A stretch of 34,503 bases of DNA. It comes from Mucilaginibacter sp. Lineage in GTDB: Bacteria; Bacteroidota; Bacteroidia; Sphingobacteriales; Sphingobacteriaceae. Both the position numbers and the translations under genes were made by a program. Shown here in pieces: positions 16,612-27,085 of this stretch; position 1 is the first letter of the stretch, and each line of letters opens with the position of its first letter. The notes below the pieces were generated by a model. That model was not told the DNA's origin. It ran no database searches and saw nothing but the letters and a program-made list of their open reading frames with translations. Location: contig NZ_JAQBOI010000253.1 of assembly GCF_028288105.1 (NCBI RefSeq), positions 1-34,503 of the forward strand, in the 5' to 3' direction.

Positions 16612-19464
16612 ATGGACTATCAATTTAAAGATATAGAGCAGAAGTGGCAGAAGTTTTGGGCTGATAATAAAACCTTTAGGGCCGAAAACAAAACCAACAA
16701 ACCAAAATACTATGTGCTGGATATGTTCCCTTACCCATCGGGTGCGGGCTTGCATGTTGGGCATCCGCTGGGTTATATAGCCTCTGATATTTTTGCACGT
16801 TACAAGCGCTTAAAGGGCTTTAACGTATTGCACCCTATGGGTTACGATAGCTTTGGTTTACCTGCCGAGCAATATGCTATACAAACCGGGCAGCATCCAT
16901 CGGTTACTACCGAAGATAATATTGCTACTTACCGCCGCCAGCTTGACCAGATAGGGTTCTCGTTTGATTGGGAAAGGGAGGTGCGCACCAGTTCGCCCAA
17001 TTATTATAAATGGACACAATGGATCTTTATACAACTGTTTAATAGCTGGTATAATAAAGATGCCGATAAGGCCGAAAGCATTGCCAAACTGGTTGAGCAT
17101 TTTGAAACCAAAGGCTCGGCTGGTATAAATGCCGTTTGCGATGAAGAAATTTTAAGCTTTACCGCCGATGAGTGGAAGGCTATGAGCGAATATGAGCATC
17201 AAGCCGAACTATTAAAATATCGTTTAACCTACTTGCGCGAAAGCACTGTTAACTGGTGTGCTGCACTGGGTACCGTATTGGCTAACGACGAAGTGAAAGA
17301 CGGCTTTAGCGAACGTGGTGGTTACCCTGTTGAACAAAAGAAAATGACGCAATGGAGCATGCGCATTACCGCCTATGCCCAGCGTTTATTAGAAGGCCTT
17401 GATACTATTGACTGGCCCGAGCCGCTAAAAGAAATGCAGCGCAACTGGATTGGTAAAAGTGTAGGTGCTTCTGTAAGGTTCCCATTAGCCTCACCTAAAT
17501 CCTCTCCAAAGGAGAGGACCTCAGAAGAAGATAATAACTCCCTCTCCTTTGGAGAGGGCCGGGGTGAGGCTTCCTACATTGAAGTGTTCACCACCCGTGT
17601 TGATACCATTTTTGGTGTGAGTTTCGTGGTTGTTGCGCCAGAGCATGAATTGGTTGCAAGCCTAACCACGCCCGAACAAAAGGCCGATATTGATGCCTAC
17701 ATCGTTCAAACTAAAAAGAAAAGCGAGCTTGACCGTATGGCCGATACAAAAACTGTATCTGGTGCTTTTACCGGCAGTTATGTAACTAACCCGCTTAATG
17801 GTGATAAAATACCGGTTTGGATAGCCGATTACGTTTTGGCAGGATATGGTACCGGTGCTGTTATGGCCGTACCATCAGGCGATCAGCGCGATTATTTATT
17901 CGCGAAGCATTTTAACCTGCCGATAATCCCTATTATCGATATACAAAATATTGAAGTAGAGGCCGACCCAACCAAGGAAGGTAAATACATCAACTCCGAC
18001 TTTATGAACGGCTTGGGCTATAAAGAAGCAACCGCCGCTGTGGTTGCCAAATTAGAAGCTTTGGGCTTGGGTAAGGCAAAAGTGAACTTCAGGATGCGCG
18101 ATGCTATTTTTGGCCGTCAGCGTTACTGGGGCGAGCCGGTACCGGTTTACTTTAAAGGCGGTTTACCTTATTTAATTGGGGAAGAACACCTGCCTTTATT
18201 ACTACCCGAAATTGATAAATACCTGCCAACTGAAACCGGTGAACCTCCATTGGGCCGCGCCACAGACTGGAAACATCCTGAAGGTGAATACGAACTAAGC
18301 ACCATGCCGGGTTGGGCGGGTAGCAGCTGGTACTGGTACCGCTATATGGATGCCCATAACGATAAGGAATTTGCATCGCGCGAAGCGATTGAATACTGGA
18401 AAGATGTTGACCTGTACATTGGCGGCAGCGAGCATGCTACCGGGCACCTTTTGTACAGCCGTTTCTGGAATAAGTTTTTGAAGGATATTGGCAAAGTAGT
18501 TGAGGAAGAGCCTTTCAAAAAGCTGATCAACCAGGGGATGATACAGGGCAGAAGTAATTTTGTATACCGGTTAATTGATGATATGGGCAAGGGTACAAAC
18601 ACTTTTGTTTCTCATGGTTTGATCAAAGATCATAAAACCTCGCCATTACATGTTGATGTAAACATAGTTGAGAACGAAGTTTTAAACCTTAACAAATTCA
18701 AGGAGTTCCGCCCCGAGTTTGCTGATGCTGAATTTATACTGGAGAACGGCAAATACATCTGCGGTGTTGAAGTGGAGAAAATGTCGAAATCTAAATTCAA
18801 CGTTGTTAACCCGGATGAGCTGATTGCCCGTTATGGTGCTGATACACTGCGTATGTACGAGATGTTCTTAGGTCCGCTGGAGCAAAGCAAGCCTTGGAAT
18901 ACCAATGGCATTGAGGGTGTGTTTAAGTTTCTGCGTAAATTTTGGAGGTTATTCCATGATGCGGACTGGAACTTTATTGTAGTTAACGAAGCCCCTACTA
19001 AAGCCGAGTTAAAATCGTTGCACAAGATCATCCGTAAGGTGGAAGAAGATATAGAGCGTTTCTCGTTCAATACATCGGTATCCAGCTTTATGATAGCCGT
19101 TAACGAATTAACCGATCTTAAATGTAATAAACGCGCTATACTGCACGAACTGGTAATTGCACTTGCCCCCTACGCCCCGCATATTTGCGAGGAACTTTGG
19201 GTGTTGCTTGGCAACGACGCAGGCACTATATCAACAGCTGCTTATCCAAAATTTAACCCGGCTTATTTGGTTGAGGATGAATTTAGCTACCCCGTATCTT
19301 TTAACGGTAAAATGAAAACCAACGTTAGCCTATCATTAACAATGGAAGCGGCCGATATTGAAGCGGCCATTTTAGCCAATGCCGATGTACAAAAATACCT
19401 GGATGGTAAAACCCCTAAAAAGGTAATTGTAGTAAAAGGCCGCATTGTTAACATAGTAATCTAA
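16612..19464 (+). CDS. leuS: Leucyl-tRNA synthetase (carries an in-frame palindromic insert)
   Basis: Class I synthetase charging tRNA-Leu with leucine in the cytoplasm. With ATG 16612 ([20 protein letters not shown]) the product is 950 aa; the 17 extra codons of the track start look like leader and overlap the candidate promoter. HVGH (residues 48-51) is the HIGH motif and KMSKS is at about 723. The CP1 editing domain contains [15 protein letters not shown] and [17 protein letters not shown] zinc-ribbon-like and leucine-specific region and the anticodon-binding helices follow. Residues about 293-320 ([20 protein letters not shown] and on) are low-complexity, unlike LeuRS, and are encoded by a palindromic repeat (separate entry). 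They lie just before EVFTTR, at the edge of the editing domain. The frame stays open and all motifs persist, so the enzyme is probably active. A terminator follows. Confidence 0.96.
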   Translation: MDYQFKDIEQKWQKFWADNKTFRAENKTNKPKYYVLDMFPYPSGAGLHVGHPLGYIASDIFARYKRLKGFNVLHPMGYDSFGLPAEQYAIQTGQHPSVTTEDNIATYRRQLDQIGFSFDWEREVRTSSPNYYKWTQWIFIQLFNSWYNKDADKAESIAKLVEHFETKGSAGINAVCDEEILSFTADEWKAMSEYEHQAELLKYRLTYLRESTVNWCAALGTVLANDEVKDGFSERGGYPVEQKKMTQWSMRITAYAQRLLEGLDTIDWPEPLKEMQRNWIGKSVGASVRFPLASPKSSPKERTSEEDNNSLSFGEGRGEASYIEVFTTRVDTIFGVSFVVVAPEHELVASLTTPEQKADIDAYIVQTKKKSELDRMADTKTVSGAFTGSYVTNPLNGDKIPVWIADYVLAGYGTGAVMAVPSGDQRDYLFAKHFNLPIIPIIDIQNIEVEADPTKEGKYINSDFMNGLGYKEATAAVVAKLEALGLGKAKVNFRMRDAIFGRQRYWGEPVPVYFKGGLPYLIGEEHLPLLLPEIDKYLPTETGEPPLGRATDWKHPEGEYELSTMPGWAGSSWYWYRYMDAHNDKEFASREAIEYWKDVDLYIGGSEHATGHLLYSRFWNKFLKDIGKVVEEEPFKKLINQGMIQGRSNFVYRLIDDMGKGTNTFVSHGLIKDHKTSPLHVDVNIVENEVLNLNKFKEFRPEFADAEFILENGKYICGVEVEKMSKSKFNVVNPDELIARYGADTLRMYEMFLGPLEQSKPWNTNGIEGVFKFLRKFWRLFHDADWNFIVVNEAPTKAELKSLHKIIRKVEEDIERFSFNTSVSSFMIAVNELTDLKCNKRAILHELVIALAPYAPHICEELWVLLGNDAGTISTAAYPKFNPAYLVEDEFSYPVSFNGKMKTNVSLSLTMEAADIEAAILANADVQKYLDGKTPKKVIVVKGRIVNIVI
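17488..17570. repeat. Palindromic element inserted in frame within leuS (CCTCTCCAAAGGAGAGG family)
   Basis: Left arm GCCTCACCTAAATCCTCTCC and right arm ending GGAGAGGGCCGGGGTGAGGC are inverse copies. Each arm holds the palindrome CCTCTCCAAAGGAGAGG or its variant CTCTCCTTTGGAGAG, with a spacer of 16 nt. All codons are sense in the leuS frame. Imperfect direct repeats flank it (TTCCCATTA on the left, TTCCTACATT on the right), possibly a degraded target duplication. The design (outer inverse arms, each arm itself palindromic) matches the intergenic element at 5716-5858, although the bases differ. Confidence 0.9.
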
Positions 19465-19474
19465 TATAAATACC

Positions 19475-19529
19475 AAAGCCCCTGTACGTTGTGAATCCCC
19501 TGAAGGAGCAGCAATCTACAGGGCTTTTT
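19475..19529 (+). terminator. Terminator after leuS
   Basis: AAAGCCCCTGTA pairs with TACAGGGCTTT (one bulged C), followed by a T run. The 28-nt loop is long and contains CCCCTGAAGGAG, reminiscent of the palindromic core of the 5716-5858 element. It lies 11 bp after the leuS stop. Confidence 0.65.
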
Positions 19530-19651
19530 GTTGCACCTTAGTGTAACATATACATTACTTTACATGTAATTTACACAAAAGCGATACATGCCTGTAACAT
19601 TTTGGGCATTTTCGCCTCCAATTACCTAAAACGCTCTAAATAGTTCTTAAT

Positions 19652-22198
19652 ATGAAACGAATACTTTTACTTATAATAGTTATATGTGCTTCAATATCAG
19701 CCAAAGCCCAGTTTGGGGTTGGCGGTGGCGGTTCGGGCATTGTGGGAAAGATCTCCGGTACTGTGATTGATTCGCTCACCAAAAAACCGGTTGATTATGC
19801 TACGATCAGCTTATTTAAAAGCGGCGCGAAAACCCCTATCAACGGTGTACTTACCGATGAAAAAGGAAATTTCAAGATCGATAATATTCGCTCCGGTAAA
19901 TACAAGATCACCGTATCTTTTATCGGTTATCCAACAAAAACTTACGACCCTGTTGAAACTACCGCTTCGAAACCGGATAATAACATGGGCCAGTTAGTGA
20001 TCGCGCCAAGTGCAAAATCATTGAAAGAAGTACAGGTTGTTGGCCAGCAAGCACTTATCGAAAACAAAATTGATAAGATTGTTTACAATGCCGAAAAAGA
20101 CCTCACAGCAGCCGGTGGTAACGCTACCGACGTGCTACAGAAAGTGCCATTGGTATCGGTAGATATGAACGGTAACGTGGCCCTGCGCGGTGACCAAAAC
20201 GTAAGAGTACTTATCAATGGTAAGCCATCAGGTGCTACATCTGCCAGCCTTAGCGATGTGTTAAAAACCATCCCTGCCGATCAGATCAAAAGCATTGAGG
20301 TGTTAACTTCGCCATCGGCTAAATATGATGCTGAAGGCTCTGGTGGCATTATCAACATCATTACCAAAACCAAAAACGCATCGGGCGTTAGTGGTTCTGT
20401 AAGCGGTGGTGTAGGTACCCGCCAAAATAACGGTAACGTTAACTTTAACTACAACAAAAATCGTTTTAACTTTTCGGCCAATCTGGGTGGTAACCTTACC
20501 TGGCCGCAAACCTCAACATCAATATTCGAGCAAGCGCTTAAAGTTGGAAATTCTGTTCAGAACAATAGCAGCAATACCCATAACGAGATAAAACGCCATG
20601 GTGCACGTGGTTCTTTATCTGCCGGTTATGAGTTTAACGGCTTTAACAGCATTAACAGTACACTTACCTTAAACGATGGCGGTTTTAATGCCGACGGTGG
20701 TGGTAACTATCACTTTGAGGATGGCACACAAGTACTTGATTATATCGGCCGCTCTGTATCACATAATAAGTTTAGCGGTTTTGACTGGAACCTTGATTAT
20801 ACACACAAGTTTAAGAAAGAAGGCCATGAGATAGTAGTATCAGGACAATGGAGCCACAGCATCATAAAATCTGACTACTTAAACTTGTTTGATGCCCGTT
20901 ATGACAGCCAATCAGGTAAAAACAATGGTAAAAACAACGAGTACACTGCCCAGGCAGATTATACCTTGCCTATTAGCAAAACTCTAAAACTTGAGGCTGG
21001 TGGTAAAACCATCCAAAGGCGTATAAACAGTGTTTACGATATCTTTACGGTACAGCCCGATGATATTGCATCAGAAAACCCTGTGGGTGTTAATCCTATT
21101 TTGGATACACAGAACTCAAACCTGTATAACTACAATCAAAATGTTTATGCGGGTTATAGCGTATTTACCATTAACTTGCCAAAAAACTACGCTGTATTAG
21201 CCGGTTTCCGTTACGAGAATACACGAATTACAGGCGACCCGCAAACACCATATGCAGGTGGGGATAATTCACAAACCTTGCAGCCGTTTAAAGCTAATTA
21301 CAATACTTACGTACCAAGTTTAACTTTACAAAAAACATTTGGTTCAAATACGCTTAAATTATCATACAGCAAGCGTATACAGCGCCCAAGCCTGCAAGTG
21401 TTAAATCCATTCATTAACCGTAGCAGCCAGCAAAGCCAATCGGTAGGTAATCCTAACCTGGCTCCGGAAGTATCACAAACGGTTGAGTTAAACTATAACG
21501 CGTTTGTTAAAACTTCAGTTATAAACGTATCAGCTTATTACAAAAACACCCGCGACCTGATAGAAGGCATTGCAACACCAATATCTGATAATGGCATTAT
21601 TGTAAACCGTACTGTTCAAAACAACGTAGCAGCTAACAACTCGCTTGGTGCAAGTTTCTTTGGTTCAATAAATCCAATTAAACCTTTAACTATTCGCGCC
21701 AGTATCAACGTGTTCACCTACAACCCAAGTGTTTACGCGGCGTATGTTGACTTCATTAATCCTGATGCGTTAAAAACCCGCTTTGTAACAACCATGTTTG
21801 GTAGTGCAACACTTAACCTGCCTAAAAACTTTATCATTGAAGCTTTTGGTTTCCAAAACTCGGCACGTAGAACCATACAAGGCAGCAGTCCGTCATTCGG
21901 TATTTATGCTATTGGTATCAAGAAACAATTCCTTGATAAAAAAGCGTCTATCGGCTTCAATACCGTACAACCATTTGCGGTTAACAAATCATTTAACCAA
22001 AATATATCAAGCCCTACGTTTAGCCAAACTTCACGTACACAATTCCCTTTCCAATCTTTCGGTATAACATTTAGCTATAGCTTCGGTAAAATAAGCTTCA
22101 GCAACCCGCAACAGAAGAAAAAGAAAGGCGTTAATAACGACGACCAAATACAAGGCGGCGACCAAACCGGTGGCGCACCACCAGCAGGCGGACGTTAA
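19652..22198 (+). CDS. Outer-membrane TonB-dependent-receptor-like beta-barrel protein (OMP_b-brl_3 type)
   Basis: An 848-aa protein with signal peptide MKRILLLIIVICASISAKAQ and a Gly-rich linker (FGVGGGGSG). A carboxypeptidase-regulatory-like domain follows (ISGTVIDSLTKKPVDYATISL), then a plug (about 145-245: GNATDVLQKVPLVSVDMNGNVALRGDQNVRVLINGKPSG, EVLTSPSAKYDAEGSGGIINI; quoted in parts) and a long beta-barrel. The barrel ends FGITFSYSFGKISF, followed by a tail rich in Lys, Asp, Gly and Pro (QKKKKGVNNDDQ... GGAPPAGG) that would hang in the periplasm. It is the same family as the 13355 gene but divergent in sequence. No SusD, TonB or ECF sigma/anti-sigma gene is adjacent. It has its own terminator. 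Ligand unknown. Confidence 0.9.
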   Translation: MKRILLLIIVICASISAKAQFGVGGGGSGIVGKISGTVIDSLTKKPVDYATISLFKSGAKTPINGVLTDEKGNFKIDNIRSGKYKITVSFIGYPTKTYDPVETTASKPDNNMGQLVIAPSAKSLKEVQVVGQQALIENKIDKIVYNAEKDLTAAGGNATDVLQKVPLVSVDMNGNVALRGDQNVRVLINGKPSGATSASLSDVLKTIPADQIKSIEVLTSPSAKYDAEGSGGIINIITKTKNASGVSGSVSGGVGTRQNNGNVNFNYNKNRFNFSANLGGNLTWPQTSTSIFEQALKVGNSVQNNSSNTHNEIKRHGARGSLSAGYEFNGFNSINSTLTLNDGGFNADGGGNYHFEDGTQVLDYIGRSVSHNKFSGFDWNLDYTHKFKKEGHEIVVSGQWSHSIIKSDYLNLFDARYDSQSGKNNGKNNEYTAQADYTLPISKTLKLEAGGKTIQRRINSVYDIFTVQPDDIASENPVGVNPILDTQNSNLYNYNQNVYAGYSVFTINLPKNYAVLAGFRYENTRITGDPQTPYAGGDNSQTLQPFKANYNTYVPSLTLQKTFGSNTLKLSYSKRIQRPSLQVLNPFINRSSQQSQSVGNPNLAPEVSQTVELNYNAFVKTSVINVSAYYKNTRDLIEGIATPISDNGIIVNRTVQNNVAANNSLGASFFGSINPIKPLTIRASINVFTYNPSVYAAYVDFINPDALKTRFVTTMFGSATLNLPKNFIIEAFGFQNSARRTIQGSSPSFGIYAIGIKKQFLDKKASIGFNTVQPFAVNKSFNQNISSPTFSQTSRTQFPFQSFGITFSYSFGKISFSNPQQKKKKGVNNDDQIQGGDQTGGAPPAGGR

Positions 22199-22216
22199 TA
22201 GCCAGTAATAATTAAT

Positions 22217-22255
22217 AGATAAAAAGCCCCTTCCAATTGAAGGGGCTTTTTATCT
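22217..22255 (+). terminator. Strong terminator after the second outer-membrane receptor
   Basis: AGATAAAAAGCCCCTTC and GAAGGGGCTTTTTATCT form a near-perfect stem around a short loop, with A and T runs on both sides. It sits 18 bp after the stop codon. Confidence 0.9.
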
Positions 22256-22323
22256 ATACGCAACTTTTTATTTAAAACTTCGTACAACTTAATAATAATA
22301 ATTATTAACTAAACCTTATAGCG

Positions 22324-22680
22324 ATGAAGAAAAAAACCATTCTAATTATTACAGCGCTGTTATTTATTTTCAGCGTTAATTATTCTGTAGCTTCCGTAGA
22401 TTTTAAAGGAAAGCAAAAAGATGTTACTTTCCAAAATGCCCAAAAAGAATCGGCTGTATCTTTAGGATCTTATACATATGGCGGAGTAGACTACTATTTT
22501 GAGGGAGACGATTTTGGGAACGTGAGCGGTGTTTATTATCTAAATAATGGAGTACCTCGTTATTTAAAGCATTTTAGTGGCACATGGAGCGCTCCCGTAA
22601 ACGGAGGGGTGGCATTTGTTACTGCTACGGTATATTATGCTAGTGGTATGTATTTCGATGTTTCAGAAGATCTGTTTTAA
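22324..22680 (+). CDS. Small secreted protein of unknown family
   Basis: A 118-aa protein I do not recognise. The first 23 residues (MKKKTILIITALLFIFSVNYSVA) are a clear signal peptide with likely cleavage after SVA. The mature part of about 95 residues is rich in Tyr, Gly and Val with alternating hydrophobic patterns (LGSYTYGGVDYYFEGDDFG, GGVAFVTATVYYASGMYF), suggesting a small beta-sheet domain; it has no Cys and an acidic C-terminus (DVSEDLF). There is no lipobox. It stands alone between two strong terminators, so it is an independent transcription unit. Coding status is supported by the signal peptide and the sharp ORF boundaries; no homologues are known to me. Confidence 0.75.
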   Translation: MKKKTILIITALLFIFSVNYSVASVDFKGKQKDVTFQNAQKESAVSLGSYTYGGVDYYFEGDDFGNVSGVYYLNNGVPRYLKHFSGTWSAPVNGGVAFVTATVYYASGMYFDVSEDLF

Positions 22681-22723
22681 AAAAAAGTCTTCCAATAAAG
22701 CTTTTTAGCCGCTACTCTAATGA

Positions 22724-22756
22724 AAAAGGCCGGTCAATTAACTTGACCGGCCTTTT
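22724..22756. terminator. Bidirectional terminator between the small secreted protein and enolase
   Basis: AAAAGGCCGGTCAA and TTGACCGGCCTTTT form a perfect 14-bp stem with a TTAAC loop. A runs and T runs on the two sides allow it to end both convergent transcripts. Confidence 0.92.
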
Positions 22757-22778
22757 GTATCTCAGATTCAGCTTTCGC

Positions 22779-24080
<1,302 letters not shown>

Positions 24081-24181
24081 TTATTTGTCGAATTTTGAGT
24101 GATATACTATACTAATTTGGTCGGCTAAGTTAAGCGCAAATTCAACAAATCGCAATTGAAATTTTGTATTTGTAATGATTA

Positions 24182-24919
24182 TTAATCATTTGTGGTTGGC
24201 AGATGCTCACGCTCCACAGCATTTTTGCGGTTTATACGATACATTAGCGTCAACATCATATTGTTTTTGGCACTGCTGGTGGTTGCAGTATAGTTACGCT
24301 GATTTATCCAGCCTGCCTGTACTATCCATTTTTTATCAAACTGGTAACCTAATGATGCCGATATTCGGTTACGTTCAAAGTTGGGTGCTTTATTGTTAAA
24401 AAACACCTCATCAAAAATTGACAGGAACCAGGTTTTAGCTACAATTTTTTTATTGTTAAGCGGTACAAACATATTTAGCCTGTAACGAAAGCGGTTGCGG
24501 TAGTCGCCGTTTACCCAACGTTGCTCCACACGGTAACGGTGCTCAAACTTTAGCGGAGTAAGCAACTGGTTAATGGTCATTTGCTCCCATACACGAAATT
24601 CGTTGGTAAGCGGGCCTTTGTCTACGTCAAGATAATCATAAGTATGATAGGTACCGGTCCCCAACAAGGCAACAAAGTTTTTATCAATATCATAGCTTAC
24701 ACCGGCTTTAGCTTCATAGTATTGAAACTGACTGAAACCTGCACCATTTGTGCGTGCCTGGAACTCGGTATAACCGCCCCATTTGTGTGCAGTATCGCCC
24801 GGCATAACAATGGTGACAATTCCCCAGGTACCGGTTTTTGAATCTTGTGCATTAACTTTTGATGAACATATTGTTAACACAATAATTAATAAGGTTAAGT
24901 AAGTAATATTCTTTAACAT
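24182..24919 (-). CDS. DUF2490 family outer-membrane-like protein
   Basis: A 245-aa exported protein: signal peptide MLKNITYLTLLIIVLTICSSKVNAQ, then a beta-rich body of alternating aromatic and charged strands (HKWGGYTEFQARTNG, LKFEHRYRVEQRWVNGDY, RNRFRYRLNMFVPL, SASLGYQFDKKWIVQAGW). This is the DUF2490 pattern, predicted to be a small outer-membrane beta-barrel. Function is unknown. It is upstream of eno on the same strand with a 104-bp gap, so readthrough is possible but the two look functionally unrelated. A good TAnnTTTG promoter box lies 21 bp before its ATG. Confidence 0.87.
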   Translation of the reverse strand: MLKNITYLTLLIIVLTICSSKVNAQDSKTGTWGIVTIVMPGDTAHKWGGYTEFQARTNGAGFSQFQYYEAKAGVSYDIDKNFVALLGTGTYHTYDYLDVDKGPLTNEFRVWEQMTINQLLTPLKFEHRYRVEQRWVNGDYRNRFRYRLNMFVPLNNKKIVAKTWFLSIFDEVFFNNKAPNFERNRISASLGYQFDKKWIVQAGWINQRNYTATTSSAKNNMMLTLMYRINRKNAVEREHLPTTND

Positions 24920-24940
24920 TTGATTAATATTATTTTAATG

Positions 24941-24948
24941 CAAATGTA
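24941..24948 (-). promoter_or_regulatory. TAnnTTTG -7 box upstream of the DUF2490 gene
   Basis: On the minus strand TACATTTG is an exact match to the Bacteroidota -7 consensus TAnnTTTG and lies 21 bp before the ATG at 24919. The -33 region has only a TTA (23-bp spacing) rather than TTG. Confidence 0.45.
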
Positions 24949-25046
24949 TTTCCTGATTGTTACCTGCGTGTTAACTATACAAGTGTTAATGTTATTAATA
25001 TGTTAAGGATTGGCGTTTATGTTAATTTAATGTTAACCGCCTCAAA

Positions 25047-25077
25047 CAAAAAAAGACGCGAAGTATCGCGTCTCTAC
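25047..25077 (-). terminator. Terminator hairpin (AGACGCGA/TCGCGTCT) after the ABC permease
   Basis: AGACGCGA-AGTA-TCGCGTCT is a perfect 8-bp stem. On the minus strand it is followed by seven T, so it should end the ABC exporter transcript. From memory, the sequence GACGCGATACTTCGCGTCTC is a recurrent motif in related genomes, so this may also be a dispersed repeat used as a terminator. Confidence 0.75.
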
Positions 25078-25081
25078 CTAT

Positions 25082-25104
25082 CTTTTGTCTTCTTTCTTGA
25101 CTCT
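25082..25104 (-). repeat. AGA(A/G)TCAAGAAA-type short repeat
   Basis: On the minus strand the sequence reads AGAGTCAAGAAAGAAGACAA, close to the AGAATCAAGAAACAAGG at 3200-3216. It lies between the permease stop and its terminator. Confidence 0.4.
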
Positions 25105-25128
25105 AAAAATCTTGCATCTCTTCTTCCT

Positions 25129-26247
25129 CTACTCCCATTTAAACGTTTTCACGGCAACCGCATAGACCCCTATTCCCCATAGCAGCAGTATAAATAGCTG
25201 ATGCGTAACATCGCCCAGGCCAGCACCTTCGAAGGCTACCTTGCGCATGGCATTGTTTAAGTGTGTTAATGGCAATACGTTACTTACATGCTGCAACCAG
25301 GTTGGGAAAGCCGTTACCGAGAAAAAGGTCCCCGACAGTAAAAACTGCGGCAGCGTAATAATATTTGATAACGGCGGCACCGTACTTTCGTTTTTGGCGA
25401 TGCCTGATATGGTAAAGCCAAAACCCATAAATATGATAAGCCCTATTGTACAAAGCACCAGCATATTCAGCACCGTGACCACACCGTGTATTAATGTAAA
25501 GCCAAACGCGTAATGCCCAATCATAATAATAAACAGCGCACCCAGTAACGAAAACACAATACGGGCAAGGGTTTCGCCCAAAACTATACTGTACCTTTTA
25601 ACCGGGGTGGCAAAAAAGCGTTTAATAACCAGCGTTAACCTCAAGCTAATAAAAACGAATGCTGTTCCAAATACCCCACTGCTTAACAGCGAAAAACCCA
25701 ACTGGCCCGGCAATATAAAATCGATGTACTTGTACTCTCGCCCGGTAACAACGGTTTCTTTAAGATTGACAGCATCTGGTATTTTAATGCCCGAATAAGC
25801 TTTTATCCTGCTTAGCTGTTCTGATTGTAAACGGTAGAATATATTATTCAGGGCCGATTTTAATACCGCTCCCTTATCGCCCGATGCATGGCTGTATTGT
25901 ACGCTCATATCTATCGGCTTCATTGGCACAAAAGGTTTAAGATCGATAATAGCATCTATACTTCCTTTTGCCAGATTCTTGTTCATCTCATCGACAGATT
26001 GATCTTTAATGAGGTGTACAATAGTATTTTTCTGTAAGGCCTTGTAAACCGGATTTAGCGTGTCACATCCTTTGGTTACACCTACATCTATCGACATGCC
26101 CCCACCGCCAATATTGGCAAACACTACAATAAATATCAATGGGAACGCCAAACTAAACACCACCGCCGAGGGGCTTCGTAAAATAGAACGGAAACTGGCT
26201 TTTGCAATAGCCAGGGTGGCACGGGTATTACTATATTTTTGGTTCAT
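25129..26247 (-). CDS. ABC-2 type exporter permease
   Basis: A 372-aa membrane protein with the ABC2_membrane_3 layout: a TM helix near the N-terminus (VVFSLAFPLIFIVVFANIGG), an extracytoplasmic domain of about 130 residues, then five TM helices (about 185-370). The segment NIITLPQFLLSGTFFSVTAFPTWLQHVSNVLPLTHLNNAMR is the usual ABC-2 family signature with the substrate-side loop. It is the membrane partner of the ATPase encoded 73 bp upstream. Such pairs export drugs, lipids or polysaccharide precursors; the substrate here is not evident. A terminator lies about 50 bp after its stop. Confidence 0.92.
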   Translation of the reverse strand: MNQKYSNTRATLAIAKASFRSILRSPSAVVFSLAFPLIFIVVFANIGGGGMSIDVGVTKGCDTLNPVYKALQKNTIVHLIKDQSVDEMNKNLAKGSIDAIIDLKPFVPMKPIDMSVQYSHASGDKGAVLKSALNNIFYRLQSEQLSRIKAYSGIKIPDAVNLKETVVTGREYKYIDFILPGQLGFSLLSSGVFGTAFVFISLRLTLVIKRFFATPVKRYSIVLGETLARIVFSLLGALFIIMIGHYAFGFTLIHGVVTVLNMLVLCTIGLIIFMGFGFTISGIAKNESTVPPLSNIITLPQFLLSGTFFSVTAFPTWLQHVSNVLPLTHLNNAMRKVAFEGAGLGDVTHQLFILLLWGIGVYAVAVKTFKWE

Positions 26248-26285
26248 TAGTTCAATTGTTCATTAGTTTATTGGTGCTTTCAAAA

Positions 26286-26316
26286 GCTGCAAACTGCCTA
26301 CCGGCAACTGCAAACT
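26286..26316. repeat. GCAAACTGC-type repeat between the two ABC exporter genes
   Basis: GCTGCAAACTGCCTACCGGC followed by AACTGCAAACT. It resembles 34298-34318 (GCAAACTGCTTACTGCCAACT). It lies in the 73-bp gap between ATPase and permease; next to it is a duplicated GTTCATTAGTT / TTGTTCATTAGTTT, which overlaps the permease start codon. Confidence 0.5.
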
Positions 26317-26320
26317 CTTT

Positions 26321-27085
26321 CTAACTCTCCCTCCACTCCTTACCGGTAAGGTTAATAAATACGTCTTCCAGATTGGCTCCTTTTGTTTCCTTTTCGCGTT
26401 CAAAACCTGTGGCTACCAGCTGATCAATAAAATGATCGGGAGTATCAATACCGATAATATGGCCACCGTCAACAAAGGCTACACGGTCGCATAATACTTC
26501 GGCTTCGTCCATATAGTGGGTGGTGATAACTACCGTGGTGCCTGCATCGCGTATCTCGCGGATCAAATCCCAAAGGTTACGGCGGGCTTGCGGGTCAAGG
26601 CCGGTTGTAGGCTCGTCCAGGAAAATTATACGGGGGTTATTTATTAAAGTAGTAGCAATAGAGAAGCGCTGCTTTTGCCCGCCCGATAGATCTTTGTATT
26701 TTGCTTTAGCTTTATCAGTTAAGGCTACCTTTTCCAGCATCTCCATTGGGGTTTTATTAACCCCGTATAAGCCGCAAAACAGCACGATCAATTCCGATAG
26801 GTTAAGGTTAGGATAATATCCTGCTGCCTGTAGTTGCACACCAATACGTTTTTTTATACTGTCGGCATCGGTTTCTATATCAAAGCCATCAACCATAATT
26901 TCGCCCGATGTTTTTTCGCGCAGCGTTTCTATAACTTCCAGCGTAGTAGTTTTACCCGCCCCATTCGGGCCAAGCAGCCCGAAGATCTCGCCCTCGTAAA
27001 CTTCAAAACTAATGCCTTTTACAGCCTCAAAATCGCCATAGTTTTTAACCAGATTTTTTACCGTAATAATAGGTTGGTTTGCCAT
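26321..27085 (-). CDS. ABC transporter ATP-binding protein (exporter type)
   Basis: A 254-aa nucleotide-binding subunit. Walker A GLLGPNGAGKTTT (about residues 35-45), Q-loop QLQAAGYYPNLNLSE, signature LSGGQKQRFSIA, Walker B IIFLDEPTTGLD and the switch His in VVITTHYMDEAE are all intact. The C-terminal part (EREKETKGANLEDVFINLTGKEWRES) is typical of DrrA/CcmA-like exporter ATPases. It pairs with the permease just downstream and energises export across the inner membrane. It is downstream of the MutS-like gene on the same strand but separated by 348 bp. Confidence 0.95.
   Translation of the reverse strand: MANQPIITVKNLVKNYGDFEAVKGISFEVYEGEIFGLLGPNGAGKTTTLEVIETLREKTSGEIMVDGFDIETDADSIKKRIGVQLQAAGYYPNLNLSELIVLFCGLYGVNKTPMEMLEKVALTDKAKAKYKDLSGGQKQRFSIATTLINNPRIIFLDEPTTGLDPQARRNLWDLIREIRDAGTTVVITTHYMDEAEVLCDRVAFVDGGHIIGIDTPDHFIDQLVATGFEREKETKGANLEDVFINLTGKEWRES

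Noticed and set aside
13355-22198. SusC/SusD-type polysaccharide utilisation loci at the two receptor genes
   Set aside because: No SusD-like lipoprotein, glycoside hydrolase or sensor gene accompanies either receptor.
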